From Gemmatimonadales bacterium (GTDB lineage: Bacteria; Gemmatimonadota; Gemmatimonadetes; Gemmatimonadales; GWC2-71-9): DNA of 64,000 nucleotides. The translations under genes and the position numbers were made by a program. The notes beneath the pieces are model-generated. The model was given only the letters and a program-made list of their open reading frames with translations. It was not told where the DNA came from and searched no databases. This document shows positions 43,670-54,551 of this stretch, one piece after another. The stretch's first letter is position 1, and the number at the start of each line of letters is the position of its first letter. The DNA is taken from contig JAICWE010000003.1 in NCBI GenBank assembly GCA_025934955.1, positions 1 through 64,000 on the forward strand, written 5' to 3'.

Positions 43670-44219
43670 CGTATGCCGGCACCGTGCCGACCCGCCGCTC
43701 GGCGCCGCGATAGCCGGGGCGCCGCATGCTCCGCGTTCCGGCCGGCTGTCCGCCGAGGGAGCTCGGCGAGTCGAGGTGTGCGCCTTCGTCCACGCCGACG
43801 CCGAGCCGGTCCACCAGCTCGCCGCCGAGCCACCCGGTCACGAGCGCGATCCCGCCGCCCACGAACGACAGCGTCAGCGCCGTGCCGCTCGGAGCCTCCA
43901 CGTTGCCGCCGCGGCGGAGCGCCCAGCTCACGATGAAGAGCAACAGCACGATCACGTTCCCCACGCCGTGCAGCAGCCCGATCCGCTTGGCGCGGGTGCC
44001 TGCCGGAATCGCGAACCAGTCCACCCAGCCGAACATCGCGGCCGCGAGCCCGCCGAGCACCCCGGCCGCGATGAGATAGAACGCCACCTCGGTCCAGAGC
44101 CCGTCCCCCGCGATCAGGTAGAGGATGTCGAAGACGATCGCGGTGACGAGCAGCCCGAGCGGAAACACCACCAGCATCGGGTGGATCGGATGGCCCAGGA
44201 ACTTCGCCTTGCTTTCCAT
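43638..44219 (-). CDS. DUF2231-type membrane protein
   Basis: LGHPIHPMLVVFPLGLLVTAIVFDILYL; four predicted TM segments. Confidence 0.85.
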   Translation of the reverse strand: MESKAKFLGHPIHPMLVVFPLGLLVTAIVFDILYLIAGDGLWTEVAFYLIAAGVLGGLAAAMFGWVDWFAIPAGTRAKRIGLLHGVGNVIVLLLFIVSWALRRGGNVEAPSGTALTLSFVGGGIALVTGWLGGELVDRLGVGVDEGAHLDSPSSLGGQPAGTRSMRRPGYRGAERRVGTVPAYGGAERRAARS

Positions 44220-44237
44220 CGGATTCGGATGCCTCGC

Positions 44238-44837
44238 TCAGCCGAGTTGCTGTTCGATCTGCTTGGCCTTGTCGAGATGCTGCTGCATGACGGGCAGCGT
44301 CTTCTGGATCAGCGCCTTCACCTCGGGGCTCTGCGCCTTCGGCAGCAGATCGTTCTTCAGCTCGTCGATGTCTTTCTGATGGTCGTCGATCTCGTGGCTG
44401 ATGAACGCCTTGTCGTAGTCCTTGCCGGTCTTGTTCTGGAGCGCCGTCATCTCGTCACCCTTGTCCTTGGCCACGTCGGACATCTCGGCGCCGCTCGGCT
44501 CTGCGCCGATCTTCTTCGCGACCGCCTCGCCCTGCTGCTTGCCCTTGGTGTGATCGCGCACCAGCATCTGGGCGTAGGACTTCACCGCCGGACTCGTGGC
44601 CTTCTTCTCCGCCGCGGATGCCTGCTGGATCTCCGTGCTGTTGGCCATCGAGAGCTTCGCGAGGATGGCGGAGTCGTCGACCTTTTCGTTGTTCATGCCG
44701 GTCGAGTCGGCGGGGGTCGTCGCGGCCGTCGCGGTGGTGTCTCCCGAGACGGCGGCGGTGTCGCGGTTCCCGTTGCGCGGCGAGCACATCGTCAGGAACG
44801 CGACGGCCGCCACGGGAAGGAGCATCTGCTTCATCAT
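44238..44837 (-). CDS. DUF4142 (ferritin-like) secreted protein
   Basis: ILAKLSMANSTEIQQASAAEKKATSPAVKSYAQMLVRDHTKGKQQ; signal peptide. Confidence 0.87.
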   Translation of the reverse strand: MMKQMLLPVAAVAFLTMCSPRNGNRDTAAVSGDTTATAATTPADSTGMNNEKVDDSAILAKLSMANSTEIQQASAAEKKATSPAVKSYAQMLVRDHTKGKQQGEAVAKKIGAEPSGAEMSDVAKDKGDEMTALQNKTGKDYDKAFISHEIDDHQKDIDELKNDLLPKAQSPEVKALIQKTLPVMQQHLDKAKQIEQQLG

Positions 44838-44987
44838 GATGGTACCTCGGTCCTGGACTCGTCCTGCCCGGATCTGCCGCTGCACCGCCTGGCAGGCACC
44901 CGCACGATGCGGCTTCCCTAAAATGCACCGAGCCGTTGGCCTCTCTGTGACGGGTGACCGACTGGGCGCAGGGGCCGCCACTACATT

Positions 44988-45413
44988 GTGACGATGCGCA
45001 CAACTGCGGATTCCGAAACCGATCGGCGGCCCGGCACCATCCGGAGAGCGGCCGTGCTGACGGCGCGAGCGCTCCGCCTGCGCTGCCCCAACTGCGGGGG
45101 CGGACGCGCGTTCCAGTCGTGGCTCCGGATGCGCGAGCGGTGCCCGGCGTGCGGGCTGCGGTTTCACCGTGGCGAGGAGGGGTACGCCGTGGGGGCCTAC
45201 ATGTTCAACATGATCGCGAGCGAGCTGGTGTTCGCCGCGGGATTCATCGTCGTCATCGCGGCAACGTGGCCGTCGCCGCCGTGGGAAGGCCTCACCTGGG
45301 CGGCGGCGATCTCCATGGTGCTGGCACCGATCGTCTTCTACCCGATCACCAAGTGCCTCTTCCTCGCGTTCGACCTCGTCTTCCGGCCGGCTACGGCCGA
45401 GGAGCTGCGCTAG
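44988..45413 (+). CDS. DUF983 family membrane protein
   Basis: LRCPNCGGGRAFQSWLRMRERCPACGLRF + TM segments. Confidence 0.88.
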   Translation: MTMRTTADSETDRRPGTIRRAAVLTARALRLRCPNCGGGRAFQSWLRMRERCPACGLRFHRGEEGYAVGAYMFNMIASELVFAAGFIVVIAATWPSPPWEGLTWAAAISMVLAPIVFYPITKCLFLAFDLVFRPATAEELR

Positions 45414-48400
45414 TCCGCGTGTCGAGCAGCTCGCGCACCCGGCGCACCAGGCTCTCGGGCGAGAACGGCTTCTGCAGCAGCGAGAAACCGGTGTCACGCA
45501 GATCGCGGCCGGGGCCTTCCGTGTTGGTGTAGCCGGAGATGAAGAGCACCTCGAGGTCGGGGCGGAGCCGCAGCGCACGCTCGACCAGCTCGCGTCCGCC
45601 CATCTCCGGCATCACGACGTCGGTGACGAGCAGGTCCACCGGCTGTGCCGGCCGGCTCTCCAGCAGGTGCAGCGCGGCACGACCGTTTCCGGCGCTCAGC
45701 ACCCGATAGCCCTGCTCCTCCAGCGCGCGCACCGCGAGACTCCGCACCGAGGCCTCGTCTTCCACCACCAGCACGGTCTCATCGCCCCCGCGCGCCGGCG
45801 CCACCTGGGCGGCGGCATCCCCGTCGCCCGCGCCCGCGGTCGCGGCCGGGAAGCAGATCCGGAAGACGGTGCCCTGCCCCGGCGCGCTGTCGAACCAGAT
45901 GTACCCGCCGCTCTGCGTCACGATGCCGTACACCGTCGCGAGGCCGAGGCCGCTGTTGCGCGACGAGCCCTTGGTGGTGAAGAACGGCTCGAAGACGCGA
46001 CTCCGCACCGGCTCGTCCATGCCGAAGCCGGTATCGCGCACCACCAGCATGACGTACGCGCCGGCTGGAATGTCGATGCCGACCTGGCGGTACGCCTCGC
46101 CTTCGCCCAGCTCGGCGTCGTGGGTCTCGATGGCCAGCTCGCCGCCCGCGGGCATCGCGTCGCGCGCGTTGAGTGCCAGGTTCATGATGACCTGCTCGAT
46201 CTGCCCGCGATCCGCCTCGACGCCGGCGAGCGGCCGGCCGGCTACCGTCGCGAGCGTGATGGCCTCGCCCAGCAGCGGCCGGAGCATGCGGCCCATGTCG
46301 TCCACCACGGCGTTGAGGTCCACTACGCCGGGGCGCTGCTGCTGCGGCCCGCCGAAGGCGAGAAGCTGCCGGGTGAGCGACGACGCGCGCTCGGCGGCGC
46401 GGCGGATCTCCAGCGCGTCGGCGTGGCGGCGGTCGTCGTCGTTCAGCGCGGCGAGCAGGAAGTCGCTGAAGCCGATGATGATCATCAGCATGTTGTTGAA
46501 GTCGTGGGCGACACCGCCCGCGAGCCGGCCGAGCGCTTCCATCTTCTGGGCCTGGCGGAGTTGCTCCTCGGCGCGGTGCCGCTCGGTCAGGTCCTGCACG
46601 TTCGCGGCGTAGTAGAGCACCTCGCCGCGCTCATCCTTCACCGCTGCGAGGTCCACCAGCACCGGAAAGCTGCGGCCCTCGCGGTCGCGGTGCCGGCCCT
46701 CGTAGATCTGCCGGCCCTGCGCGCGCGCCGCGCGTACGTGGCGGCCGTAGCGGCCGACGCCCGCCGCGTCGGGCGCGAGCACGTCGGCCACGGGACGCCC
46801 GGCGAGGTCGGTCGCCTCGCAGCCGTGCAGCCGGGCGAACGCCGGATTCATCGAGACCAGCGTCATCCCGTCGCGGTCGGTCATCATCACGCCCCAGCCG
46901 GCGTGCTCGAAGATGTCGGCCCACTTGCGCAACGCCAGCTCGGCGTGCGCGCGCTGCGCGATCTCGGCCTGGGCGGCGCGATAGAGCCGCGCGTTCTGCA
47001 CCGCGAGCGCGGCGCGGTCGGCCAGCTCCCGCGCGACGGCGACGTCCTCCGGCGTGTAGCGCCGTCCGGAGTCCGCGCGGCAGAAGGTGAGCGCGCCGAG
47101 CACTGCGCCCTGGAGCGCGAGCGGCGCGGAGATGAGCGAGATCGGCGCGAGCCGGCGGAGGTAGAGCGCGAAGTCGGGATCCGGCATGCTCGCGGCGAAC
47201 GCGTCGAGATCCACCTCGCGGCGGTACACCACTTCACCGGTGGAGAGCGCGGCGGCGATGGGATTGCCCGACGACGACGGGGCGGGACCGAAGCGCAGCG
47301 CGGTCTCCCGCAGGGCCGCTTCCCTGGCCGGGTCGGCGTGCGCCATCTCGACCCGCTGCACGCTGCCGTCCGGCTGCATCAGGTCCACCAGGCAGTAGTC
47401 CGCGAAGCTCGGCAGTGCGACCCGTGCGACCCGGGCGAGCGTCACCTCGAAATCCAGCGACGTGGTCAGCAGCCGGCTCGCCTCGGCGACGAGACGCTGC
47501 CGCTCCTCCTGCTGCTTCCGCTGGGTGATGTTGCGACCGATGCCGATGATGCCGGCGGGCTGGCCCTCGGCGTCGCGATACAGCCCCTTGCTGACCAGCT
47601 CGACCCGATCGCCGTCGGGCGAGGGGAGCGACTCCTCGTAGCTGCGCGTGGTGCCGGCCCGAAGGACGGCGCGGTCGTTGGCCTGGAGGCGCGCGGCAAC
47701 CGCGCGGGGGAAGAGATCGCGATCGGTGAGGCCGATCGCCTCCGCCGCACTCCGGCCGAACCGCTCGGCCGCCGCGGCGTTGAGCATGACGTACCGGCCG
47801 ACCAGGTCCTTCACGAAGATCGAATCGGTCGTCCCCTCGACTACGGCGCGGAGCAGCTCGGCGCCCTGGCTCAGCGCCGCCTCCGCCGCGCGGCTCCGGT
47901 CGGTCACGTCAAGGGCGGTGCCGCGCATCCGGACGGCGGAGCCACCGGCGTCGCGAACGACGTCGCCGTGCGCGAGCAGCACGCGTTCGCTGCCGTCCGG
48001 CGTGACGACGCGGTGCTGGAAGTCGAACGGCGCACCCGATTCGAACGCGCGGCCGATGAGATCGTCGACCCGCGCGCGATCGTCGGGATGCACCAGCGCC
48101 AGGAAGCCGTCGTACCGGATCTCGGCCGAGTGCGGCTCCCGGCCATAGAGGCGATACATCTCGTCTGACCACACGACCCGATCCGCCTGGACATCCCACT
48201 CCCAGCTTCCCAGATGGGCCAGGGCCTGCGCTTCCGCGAGCGCTGCCTGGCTCCGGCGGAGATCCGCCTCGGCGCGGCGCCGATCGGTGATGTCGCGGCA
48301 GATGATGCCGACTCCCTCACCCACCGGGTCGAGGCGCACATCGAGCCATCGGTCCGCCGCCGCATGCCGGACCTCGAGGACCTCGGACGCGCCGCGCCGC

Positions 48401-48639
48401 ATCGCCGTGCGCGCGGCGCGCTCGACTTCCTCGGGCAGCGGGCAGAGATCCCACACCGAGCGGCCGACCGGCTGCTCCGGCAGCGGTGCGCCGAGCAGCT
48501 CGGCGAGCCGGCGCGCGGCGGCGTTCGCGAGCACGATGCGCCACTCGCGATCCACGACCACGAGCGCATCGCCCAGTCCCTCGACCAGCTGACTGAGATC
48601 CATCCGGGCCGGGCGGCGGAGCCGTGGACGCGCGCTCAC
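45391..48639 (-). CDS. Multi-PAS/GAF hybrid histidine kinase with C-terminal receiver
   Basis: PAS repeats, [20 protein letters not shown]-box, HATPase, C-term VLVVEDEASVRSLAV receiver. Confidence 0.94.
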   Translation of the reverse strand: MSARPRLRRPARMDLSQLVEGLGDALVVVDREWRIVLANAAARRLAELLGAPLPEQPVGRSVWDLCPLPEEVERAARTAMRRGASEVLEVRHAAADRWLDVRLDPVGEGVGIICRDITDRRRAEADLRRSQAALAEAQALAHLGSWEWDVQADRVVWSDEMYRLYGREPHSAEIRYDGFLALVHPDDRARVDDLIGRAFESGAPFDFQHRVVTPDGSERVLLAHGDVVRDAGGSAVRMRGTALDVTDRSRAAEAALSQGAELLRAVVEGTTDSIFVKDLVGRYVMLNAAAAERFGRSAAEAIGLTDRDLFPRAVAARLQANDRAVLRAGTTRSYEESLPSPDGDRVELVSKGLYRDAEGQPAGIIGIGRNITQRKQQEERQRLVAEASRLLTTSLDFEVTLARVARVALPSFADYCLVDLMQPDGSVQRVEMAHADPAREAALRETALRFGPAPSSSGNPIAAALSTGEVVYRREVDLDAFAASMPDPDFALYLRRLAPISLISAPLALQGAVLGALTFCRADSGRRYTPEDVAVARELADRAALAVQNARLYRAAQAEIAQRAHAELALRKWADIFEHAGWGVMMTDRDGMTLVSMNPAFARLHGCEATDLAGRPVADVLAPDAAGVGRYGRHVRAARAQGRQIYEGRHRDREGRSFPVLVDLAAVKDERGEVLYYAANVQDLTERHRAEEQLRQAQKMEALGRLAGGVAHDFNNMLMIIIGFSDFLLAALNDDDRRHADALEIRRAAERASSLTRQLLAFGGPQQQRPGVVDLNAVVDDMGRMLRPLLGEAITLATVAGRPLAGVEADRGQIEQVIMNLALNARDAMPAGGELAIETHDAELGEGEAYRQVGIDIPAGAYVMLVVRDTGFGMDEPVRSRVFEPFFTTKGSSRNSGLGLATVYGIVTQSGGYIWFDSAPGQGTVFRICFPAATAGAGDGDAAAQVAPARGGDETVLVVEDEASVRSLAVRALEEQGYRVLSAGNGRAALHLLESRPAQPVDLLVTDVVMPEMGGRELVERALRLRPDLEVLFISGYTNTEGPGRDLRDTGFSLLQKPFSPESLVRRVRELLDTRTSAAPRP

Positions 48640-50969
48640 GGTCCGCCTCCCGGCGACACGCCGGCGGCGGCCACCGGCCAGTCGTAGAGCACGCGGTAGA
48701 GCGCCTGGTTGCGGCTGATGATGCGCACGTAGTCGCGGGTCTCGGCGAACGGGATTCGCTCGGCGAAGAGCTCAGGGTCGCCGGCGCCGGTACGGGTCTT
48801 CCACTTCTCGACCCGACTCGCACCCGCATTGTACGCGGCGAGGATCTCGACCGGCTCGCTGTAGCGTCCGACCAGCTCGCGCAGGTGCGCCGCGCCGAGC
48901 TGGAGGTTCACGTCGGCCTGGTAGAGCAGCACCGGGTCCCACACCGGGAAGCCGAGGGTCTGCGCCACCGCCCGCCCGACGTCGGGCATCACCTGCATCA
49001 GACCACGCGCGCCGGCGCCGGAGGTCGCGCGCGGATCGAACATCGACTCCTGGCGGATCAGCGCGGCGACCAACGTCGGATCCAGCCCGCGTTCCTCGGT
49101 CTCGGCGAGCAGCGCGTCGCGGCGCGCCAGCGGATAGAGCAGCCGATAGACGCGCGCGTCGGGAATCGCGCCTTGCGCCAGTGCGCGGCGGGCGAGCTGG
49201 ATCGACGCGACCGAGCGGCCGCGCGCCCGGAGCGCCGCCGCGGTGGCGAGCATGCGCTCGACCGACACATCGGCCGCGCGGGCCATGGCGTCGTACTCCC
49301 AGCCGGCTTCGACGTCCATGCCGACCTGCTCCAGCTCCGCGGCGCGGGCCAGCGCGCTGTCGAGGCCCGGAAACGCGGCGAAGCTGTCGGGCGCGGCGGC
49401 GGGAGTCCAGGTCGGCAGGCCGAGGCGCTGCTCGCTCGCGCCGACGTAGTAGGACTGCGGATCACCGGCGGCGAGCAGGCGCCACGCGGCGCGCGCGCGA
49501 GCGGTGTCGCCCGACCCGGCCCATGCGCGGCCGGCCCAGTAGCGCGCGCCCGCGGCTTCGTCGCTGCGCGGATACCGCCGCGCCAGCGTGTCGAACTCGG
49601 CGGCCGCGGCGCGGCGCTGCCCGGCGGTGTAGGCGATCAACGCCGCGCGGAAGCGCGCGGTCGGCGCGTAGCGGTTCGTGGGATAACGGCGCGCCAGCTC
49701 GCGAAGCTGCTTCCGCGCCCTGGCGTCGTGCCGATCGTCGGCCGAGAGGTCGGCGAGCAGATAGAGCGCGGCGGCGGCGGCGGTCGTGTCATGTGAGAAC
49801 CGCTTGCCGATCCGGCCGAGCGCGGCGCGGCCGGCGTCGAGCTTGCCGTCGCGCACGAGCGCGCGCGCGCGACCGTACGCAGCCAGCGCGGCGAGCGGGC
49901 GCGGCCGGGCGACGAGGGCGTACTGCCTGGCCGCGTCACCATAGCGTCCCAGCCGGGTGAGCACATCGCCCGCGTCGAGGTGATCCTGCGCGTCGCCGAG
50001 TCCGGCGGCGAAGGCGCGGGTGTAACCGTCGCCGGCGCGGGACAGCGGCCCGATGGACGTCAGCGCGCGCGCGACCGCGAGCTCCGCCTCGGGCGGAAGC
50101 TGCGGGTACTTGCCGTCGAGCGTCTGGATCACCTGCCGGGTCGCGGAAGTGCCGGGATGCGCGGCCACGTACGCGACCAGGGTGTCGCGGATGAGGACCG
50201 ATGCGGCGCTGTCGTGCGCCAGCCCGGCGCGCAGCGCGAGCGAAGCGGGCACGGCGCCGAGCTGCTCGTAGTGCGTGGCAGCCGCGGCGGAGTCACCGGC
50301 GCGCTCGAGGGCGGCGGCCTCGGTCCATCCGATGCGCGCCCGCGGCGCCGACTGCGTGAGGTCGGCATAGAGTCGTGCGCGCGCGCCGCTGTCGTGCCGC
50401 ACCGTCGCGCCCCGCAAGACCAGCCACTCCGCGATCGCCGGCAGGCCCACGGCCGCACGGGCGTACGCATCGGCGGCGGCGCTGTCGGCCCGGAGCCGAT
50501 CGAGTGCGCGGGCCAGCAGCACGAGGGAGCGGGCGCGGTGCTCGCCTTCGCGTGCCGCGGCGACGGCGGCTTGCGCATCGGCGAGCGCCACGGTGTCACG
50601 GCCCAACTCGAGATCGGCGCGCGCGAGCAGCGTCCGGCCGGCGCCGTCCTCCAACGCGTCGAGCCAGCTCTCGCGCTCGAGCAGGTCGCGCACCTCGCGC
50701 CAGCCGTTCCATGCGGCCGCGGCGCGTGCGCCCAGCAACACCGCGTCCGGCGTGCGTCGGCTCGAATCGCTCAGGACCTGCGCGAGTATGCGGCTGGCCC
50801 GCCACGGCTGGCCGTGGGCGAGTGCATCGGCGGCGGCCGCGACCGTGCTGTCGCCGCGCACGATCGGTCTCGGGCGCAGGCTGACGGATGCCGCGGGACG
50901 AGCACCGAAGAGGACGACGGGCAGCAGGAGCAGTGCGCGCATGACGATCCGGGTAGCGTGGGGCGGCAC
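48636..50969 (-). CDS. Soluble lytic transglycosylase (Slt70-like)
   Basis: TPR-like N-term; VAALIRQESMFDPRATSGAGARGLMQVMP, AYNAGASRVEKW. Confidence 0.93.
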   Translation of the reverse strand: MPPHATRIVMRALLLLPVVLFGARPAASVSLRPRPIVRGDSTVAAAADALAHGQPWRASRILAQVLSDSSRRTPDAVLLGARAAAAWNGWREVRDLLERESWLDALEDGAGRTLLARADLELGRDTVALADAQAAVAAAREGEHRARSLVLLARALDRLRADSAAADAYARAAVGLPAIAEWLVLRGATVRHDSGARARLYADLTQSAPRARIGWTEAAALERAGDSAAAATHYEQLGAVPASLALRAGLAHDSAASVLIRDTLVAYVAAHPGTSATRQVIQTLDGKYPQLPPEAELAVARALTSIGPLSRAGDGYTRAFAAGLGDAQDHLDAGDVLTRLGRYGDAARQYALVARPRPLAALAAYGRARALVRDGKLDAGRAALGRIGKRFSHDTTAAAAALYLLADLSADDRHDARARKQLRELARRYPTNRYAPTARFRAALIAYTAGQRRAAAAEFDTLARRYPRSDEAAGARYWAGRAWAGSGDTARARAAWRLLAAGDPQSYYVGASEQRLGLPTWTPAAAPDSFAAFPGLDSALARAAELEQVGMDVEAGWEYDAMARAADVSVERMLATAAALRARGRSVASIQLARRALAQGAIPDARVYRLLYPLARRDALLAETEERGLDPTLVAALIRQESMFDPRATSGAGARGLMQVMPDVGRAVAQTLGFPVWDPVLLYQADVNLQLGAAHLRELVGRYSEPVEILAAYNAGASRVEKWKTRTGAGDPELFAERIPFAETRDYVRIISRNQALYRVLYDWPVAAAGVSPGGGP

Positions 50970-50981
50970 CGCCGGCCGCGG

Positions 50982-52586
50982 CTACCCCGGATCGTCGCCG
51001 GCGCTCGAGTCGAGCACGTCGCGGATGCTGCGCGCGAGCGTCTCGGGGGTGAACGGCTTGGCGAGGAAGCGAGAGCCGCGCGGCAGCGGCTCGTGGCGCG
51101 GGGCCGCCGCATCGGCGTACCCCGACATGAAGAGAATCTGCACGCCCGGACGCCGGGATGCGAGCCGGGCCGCCAACTCGATGCCGCTGCTGCGGGGGAG
51201 CACCACGTCGGTGAGCACCAGGTCAATGTCCCCGGCGTGATCCTGGGAGAGTCGGACGGCCTCGTCCGGCCCGCGCGCGCTCAGCACCGCGTAGCCCAGC
51301 CGCCGGAGCACCCGCTCGGCGATCGGGCGCACCTGCTCGTCGTCCTCCACCAGCAGGATCGTCTCGCTGCCGCCGTGCAGCGCGCCCGGGCCGCCCGTCG
51401 AGTTGCGGGGGCGCCGGGCATCCACCGCGCGCGGCAGGTAGATTGTGAAGCAGCTCCCTTCGTCCACCTCACTCTTCACGTCGATCGCCCCCCCGGCCTG
51501 GCGCACCACGCCATAGACGGTGGCGAGCCCGAGGCCGGTGCCGTGTCCGCGCGCCTTGGTCGTGTAGAATGGCTCGAACAGACGGCTCCGGGTCGCGGCG
51601 TCCATGCCGGTGCCGGTGTCGCGTACGGCCAGGGTGACGTATGAGCCGGCGGCGGCGCGCAGCCCGAAGCGCTCGAGCGGCCGGTCGAGCACCGCGTTCG
51701 CCGTGGCGATTGCCACCGCGCCGCCGCGAGGGAGCGCGTCGCGGGCGTTCACCACGAGGTTGAGGAGCACCTGCTCGACGTGTGCGCGGTCGCCCCGGAT
51801 GGCCCAGAGATCGGCGCCGCGGTCCACGGTCAGCTCGACGTCTTCGCCGATCACCCGCTCGAGCAGACGAAGCAGATCGCCGACCACGAGATTGAGGTCG
51901 AGCAGCGCGGGATCCGGCGCCTGTCGCCGGGAGAAGGCAAGGAGCTGCCCGGTCAGCACCGCGGCGCGCTGCACGGCGACCGCGATCTGCCTCACATCGT
52001 CGCGAGCTGCATGGTCGGCGTCCAGCTCGCGCAGCGCCAGGTCGGAGTAGCCCCGGATTGCGGTGAGCAGGTTGTTGAAGTCGTGGGCGACACCGCTCGC
52101 GATCAGGCCGAGGGCTTCCATCTTCTGCGCGTGCCGGAACTGCTCCTCCAGCTCGCGCCTGGCGGTGAGGTCCGCAGCCGCGACGACCAGCGCGGAGACG
52201 TAGCCCTCGCGGTCCCTCACTGGCGTGATGGCGACCTCGGTCGGAAAGACGGTGCCGTCACGCCGCCACGCGCGGCCCTCGCCCCACCAGCCGTCGCCCC
52301 GGCACACCCGGTCCAGGATGCCGTCGGACTCGTCCCGGGCGACGTCGGCGAGCGCCACCTGAAAGATGTTCCGCCCCTGCAGCTCCACCGCGGGCCGGCC
52401 ATACAACTCGGTGGCAGCGCGATTGCAGGCGGTGACGGTTCCATCCAGCTCACCGGTGAGCACCGCCTCGCTCAAGGTCGCGAGCACGCCCTCGTGCAGC
52501 AGCTGCAACTCGGCCAGCTGCCGCTCGAGGGACGTTGTCTGGACCTGCGGCATGCGGGACTCCCGGGACCGTGTTGGGCCGGCCAC
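50982..52586 (-). CDS. PAS-domain hybrid histidine kinase with receiver
   Basis: [22 protein letters not shown], HATPase, [18 protein letters not shown]. Confidence 0.94.
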   Translation of the reverse strand: MAGPTRSRESRMPQVQTTSLERQLAELQLLHEGVLATLSEAVLTGELDGTVTACNRAATELYGRPAVELQGRNIFQVALADVARDESDGILDRVCRGDGWWGEGRAWRRDGTVFPTEVAITPVRDREGYVSALVVAAADLTARRELEEQFRHAQKMEALGLIASGVAHDFNNLLTAIRGYSDLALRELDADHAARDDVRQIAVAVQRAAVLTGQLLAFSRRQAPDPALLDLNLVVGDLLRLLERVIGEDVELTVDRGADLWAIRGDRAHVEQVLLNLVVNARDALPRGGAVAIATANAVLDRPLERFGLRAAAGSYVTLAVRDTGTGMDAATRSRLFEPFYTTKARGHGTGLGLATVYGVVRQAGGAIDVKSEVDEGSCFTIYLPRAVDARRPRNSTGGPGALHGGSETILLVEDDEQVRPIAERVLRRLGYAVLSARGPDEAVRLSQDHAGDIDLVLTDVVLPRSSGIELAARLASRRPGVQILFMSGYADAAAPRHEPLPRGSRFLAKPFTPETLARSIRDVLDSSAGDDPG

Positions 52587-52616
52587 GTGCCGGTCCGTGC
52601 ACGCTATCCCGGAGAC

Positions 52617-53141
52617 ATGGGTGCGACAGTGACGCGGCCGGGGGGCCGCGGTGTGACGAGGGGAACCTATTTTCCGGGAGCCGCTTCGGTGCGCCTGCGC
52701 CGCTGCTCTTCACTCATGTTCGCCGCCCTGCTCGCCGGCTGCGCGCCCGCGCTCCACGGCGCGGCACCGGTCCCGCTCAATGCCGCCTGGGCCATCGAGC
52801 CGCCGGCGGTGTACGCGGAATGGTGGAACCGCACCGAGCAGTGCAGCGGCCGCACCGGCGACTTCACCCGGGTCGAGTTCTACGCCGTGGCGGACTGGCA
52901 CGGCCAGATCTACCTCGGCTCGCAGCGCGCCGAGGCGTGGTGGGTGCGGCGCGGCAACCGGATCTATCTCCCGGAGAGCGCGCTCCTGCGCGAGCAGCTG
53001 GTGCGGCACGAGATGCTGCACGCCCTGACGCACGATGCGCATCACCCGGCGGATCTCTTCGTCCGCCGCTGCCGGGTGCTGTCGGAGGCGACGTGGGCCG
53101 ACTCCTCCGCGGAGCAGCCCGGACGCCTCGCCACCGAGTAG
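52617..53141 (+). CDS. Putative lipoprotein with HEMLH motif
   Basis: Lipobox LLAGC; QLVRHEMLHALTHDAHHPADLF; start may be GTG at 52689. Confidence 0.7.
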   Translation: MGATVTRPGGRGVTRGTYFPGAASVRLRRCSSLMFAALLAGCAPALHGAAPVPLNAAWAIEPPAVYAEWWNRTEQCSGRTGDFTRVEFYAVADWHGQIYLGSQRAEAWWVRRGNRIYLPESALLREQLVRHEMLHALTHDAHHPADLFVRRCRVLSEATWADSSAEQPGRLATE

Positions 53142-53183
53142 CGCGCGGTCCTCCGCTATCTTGCCGGAAGCGGGAGGACGACG

Positions 53184-54548
53184 ATGAGCATCGCGACGAT
53201 CAACCCGGCGACGGGCGAGCGGCTGAAGAGCTTCGCCGCGCTCGACGCCGCGGGTGTGGACCAGCGCATCGGGCGCGCGGCGGCGGCGTTCGAACAGTGG
53301 CGCAGCACCGACGTGAGAGAACGCTGCCGGCTGATGCTCCGCGCCGCCGAGGTGCTGGAGGGCGAGCGCGACGCGCTGGGCCGATTGATGACGCTGGAGA
53401 TGGGCAAGCCGATCGGCCCCGCACGCGACGAAGCGGCCAAGTCGGCAACGGCGTGCCGCTACTATGCCGAGCGGGGCGCCGCGTTCCTCGCCGACGAGCA
53501 GGTCGAGACCGAGGCGTCGCGAAGCTGGATCCGCTACCAGCCGCTCGGGCCGGTGCTCGCCATCATGCCCTGGAACTTTCCCTTCTGGCAGGTCTTCCGC
53601 TTCGCCGCGCCGGCGCTCGTGGCCGGCAACGTCGGGCTCCTCAAGCATGCGTCCAACGTCCCGCAATGCGCCCTCGCCATCGAGGACGTCTTCCGTCGCG
53701 CGGGATTTCCGGTGGATGTCTTCCAGTCGTTGCTCGCCGGCACCGATCTGGTGCCCCGCATCATCCAGGACCCGCGAGTGGCGGCGGTGACGCTCACCGG
53801 GAGCACCGGCGCCGGAAGCGCGGTGGCGGCGGAGGCGGGCCGCGCCATCAAGAAGACGGTGCTCGAGCTCGGCGGGAGCGATCCCTTCGTCGTGCTGCCG
53901 ACCGCCGATCTGGAGAAGGCGGTGCGCACCGCGGTTTCGGCGCGCACGGTCAACAACGGCCAGAGCTGCATCGCGGCGAAGCGGTTCATCGTGCACGAGA
54001 GCATCGCGGACGAGTTCGAGCGGCGTTTCACCGCCGCGATGGCCGCGCTCGTCGTCGGCGACCCGATGGACGAGGCGACGCAGATCGGACCCCTGGCGAC
54101 CGAGGATCAGGCCCGTGCCGTCGAGCGGCAGGTGCGCGAATCGGTCGCGGCGGGCGCGCGGCTCCTCACCGGTGGGCGGCGGCTGCCCGGCCCCGGCTGG
54201 TACTACGCGCCGACAGTACTCGCCGACATTCCCACCGGCTCGCCGGCGGATATGGAAGAGGTCTTCGGCCCCGTTGCCCTGCTGCACCGGGCGCGCGACG
54301 CGGAGGACGCGATCCGGATCGCCAACGGCACACCGTTCGGCCTCGGCGCCAGCGCGTGGACTCGCGACCCGGTGGAAGAGCGGCGGCTGATCGACGGGCT
54401 CGCCAGTGGCATGGTGTTCATCAACGCGATGGTCGCGTCCCACCCGGCGCTGCCGTTCGGCGGCATCAAGCAGTCCGGCTACGGCCGCGAGCTTGGCGCG
54501 CTCGGCATCAAGGAGTTCGTCAACGCGAAGACGGTGTGGGTGGCCTGA
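53184..54548 (+). CDS. NAD(P)-dependent aldehyde dehydrogenase (succinate-semialdehyde dehydrogenase-like)
   Basis: MPWNFPFWQVFRFAAPALVAGN, VLELGGSDPFVVL, NNGQSCIAAKRF. Confidence 0.94.
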   Translation: MSIATINPATGERLKSFAALDAAGVDQRIGRAAAAFEQWRSTDVRERCRLMLRAAEVLEGERDALGRLMTLEMGKPIGPARDEAAKSATACRYYAERGAAFLADEQVETEASRSWIRYQPLGPVLAIMPWNFPFWQVFRFAAPALVAGNVGLLKHASNVPQCALAIEDVFRRAGFPVDVFQSLLAGTDLVPRIIQDPRVAAVTLTGSTGAGSAVAAEAGRAIKKTVLELGGSDPFVVLPTADLEKAVRTAVSARTVNNGQSCIAAKRFIVHESIADEFERRFTAAMAALVVGDPMDEATQIGPLATEDQARAVERQVRESVAAGARLLTGGRRLPGPGWYYAPTVLADIPTGSPADMEEVFGPVALLHRARDAEDAIRIANGTPFGLGASAWTRDPVEERRLIDGLASGMVFINAMVASHPALPFGGIKQSGYGRELGALGIKEFVNAKTVWVA

Positions 54549-54551
54549 CGC

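Noticed and set aside
45667-48168. 833-aa plus-strand ORF opposite the hybrid kinase
   Set aside because: Antisense shadow ORF without recognisable domains
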